A stretch of DNA of 35,251 bases from the NCBI GenBank assembly GCA_964475955.1, contig CAYYZY010000071.1, positions 1 through 35,251 on the forward strand, in the 5' to 3' direction. Position numbers and translations under genes: made by a program. The notes beneath the pieces are model-generated. The model saw only the letters and a program-made list of their open reading frames with translations, made no database searches and had not been told where the DNA came from. Numbering within the stretch: the stretch's first letter is position 1; each line of letters begins with the position of its first letter. This document shows positions 34,462 through 35,251 of this stretch, in pieces. The DNA is from DATKZH01 sp964475955 (GTDB lineage Bacteria; Planctomycetota; Planctomycetia; Pirellulales; Thermoguttaceae).

Positions 34462-34782
34462 TCAGTCGCCCGGCAGGTCGGCGTTCCATCGGACCACGTC
34501 GCGCCGCGTCTCCTTGATCTCCTGGGTCAACTGGCCCAGAAGCTCGGTCTGATACCGGATCGCCTCGCTCAAATCGGCGATGGCCTTCTCCAGCGACCGG
34601 CGCACGTACCAGACGGGCACGCCGTCCTCGTCGGTCTTGGCGTGCAGCTCGGCGAGCCGGTCGATCTGCCGGGCCATCTTCAACAGATCGACCCCGCGCG
34701 ACTTGAGGAAGCCCATCACCCGGTCGACGGCAAACAGCGCCAAGAGGGAAAACACCGCCACCGTTTCCGCGTTGACTTCCAT
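34462..34782 (-). CDS. Small membrane protein with coiled coil, holin-like
   Basis: 106 residues from ATG 34782, which has AAGGAAGG upstream; an earlier start at 34878 would translate a dispersed repeat. One membrane segment (VAVFSLLALFAVDRVMGFL, about residues 7-25) is followed by an amphipathic helix (DLLKMARQIDRLAELHAKTDED) and a heptad-rich end (LEKAIADLSEAIRYQTELLGQLTQEIKETRR). A single membrane helix with a charged coiled coil recalls phage holin or XhlA-type proteins, but those usually lie next to lysis genes, not in front of the capsid gene. The role is unsure. Confidence 0.6.
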   Translation of the reverse strand: MEVNAETVAVFSLLALFAVDRVMGFLKSRGVDLLKMARQIDRLAELHAKTDEDGVPVWYVRRSLEKAIADLSEAIRYQTELLGQLTQEIKETRRDVVRWNADLPGD

Positions 34783-34800
34783 CGCAGGACCTTCCTTCTC

Positions 34801-34881
34801 AACGTGGGGCACGTTTCCAACGTGCCCACAACCCAATGGCACGTTGGAAACGTGCCCCACAACAAACGTGCCCCACAACGT
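34801..34881. repeat. Repeat cluster, GGCACGTTGGAAACGTGCC family
   Basis: Three partial copies of the unit seen at 18172-18250 (GTGGGGCACGTTTCCAACGTG, GGCACGTTGGAAACGTGCC, then ACGTGCCCCAC). They lie just upstream of the membrane protein gene and form hairpins in the leader. Confidence 0.75.
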
Positions 34882-34996
34882 GCGCGCACCACGCGCGCAT
34901 CATCACGGTCAAAGACTCTATTCCAGACGGCGAGCGAAGCCTCAAACGGGCCAAGAGAGAGCCGAAAACGCTCCCTACTCCCCTCTCCCCACTCCC

Positions 34997-35251
34997 TCAC
35001 ACTCCACTCGGGCTGGTCCCTTCCACGCCACCGGTCATCACCGTGGAGCGGACGTCGACCAGCACGCTCGTGGCCGCCGTGGGCACGCGCTTGGCCACCC
35101 GGCCGATCGCCCGGGCGCTCGCCGCGACGCCGGCCACCTGCTGGTCCAACAGCGCGTCGCCCGCGGCGTTCTCGTCGGCCCCGACCAGGGCGCCCAGCTC
35201 GAACGTGCCGCTGGGGCAGTCGAACTCGAACACGCCGGTGGTGGCCACGCG
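34997..35251 (-). CDS. Phage-cluster protein, 5'-partial at window edge
   Basis: The C-terminal 84 residues of a protein whose start lies outside the window; the GTG at 35248 could be chance. It reads RVATTGVFEFDCPSGTFELGALVGADENA, then DALLDQQVAGVAASARAIGRVAKRVPTAATSVLVDVRST. The pattern of a beta strand, GTFELGALVGADENAAG and V-GVA----AIGRVA recalls small phage accessory structural proteins (parallel to DUF2190-like decorators). It is the first gene seen of the minus-strand phage series. Family uncertain. Confidence 0.5.
   Translation of the reverse strand, partial: RVATTGVFEFDCPSGTFELGALVGADENAAGDALLDQQVAGVAASARAIGRVAKRVPTAATSVLVDVRSTVMTGGVEGTSPSGV

Overview
The window is high-GC bacterial DNA that most resembles the Planctomycetes. 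The evidence is an aspartate kinase with four ACT domains, a valyl-tRNA synthetase with a zinc-ribbon insertion, an archaeal-type phosphoglycerate mutase end next to lysC, a Tat-dependent DegT protein, secreted DUF5054/GH38-like proteins, a PQQ-propeller relic, and intergenic regions crowded with palindromic repeats. This assignment rests on remembered family features, not on a search.

Bases 1-12100 are housekeeping. A chimeric PEP-synthase/ApgM reading frame is followed by lysC. On the minus strand come a DUF151 nuclease, valS with a degenerate Y1-transposase relative behind it, cimA and ftsK. The cimA upstream region holds the best candidate for an undescribed element. It has a promoter, a 32-codon leader peptide with the run Leu-Ile-Val-Val-Ile-Ile, and a terminator-like hairpin with a possible competing antiterminator. 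That is the layout of translation-coupled attenuation for a branched-chain amino acid gene.

Bases 12100-24200 are accessory. They hold a Tat-exported DegT aminotransferase, a compact REP-type Y1 transposase with terminal inverted repeats, a secreted GH38-like protein, a broken PQQ-propeller end, a small lipoprotein, a large secreted protein built from two copies of one module, and a kinase-like protein with two lipopolysaccharide-kinase-type domains.

Bases 24284-35251 are all minus strand. Read in the direction of transcription, they start with a phage head-tail module: a possible accessory structural protein, a small membrane protein, the major capsid protein, a LamG protein, neck and tail-completion proteins, a tail tube and two further structural proteins. 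Two glycosyltransferases and a small sulfotransferase follow. No terminase, portal, tape measure or integrase is visible. Portal and terminase could lie beyond base 35251, but the missing tape measure and the repeats between structural genes suggest a decayed or domesticated element. Repeats also supply start or stop codons to several genes here.
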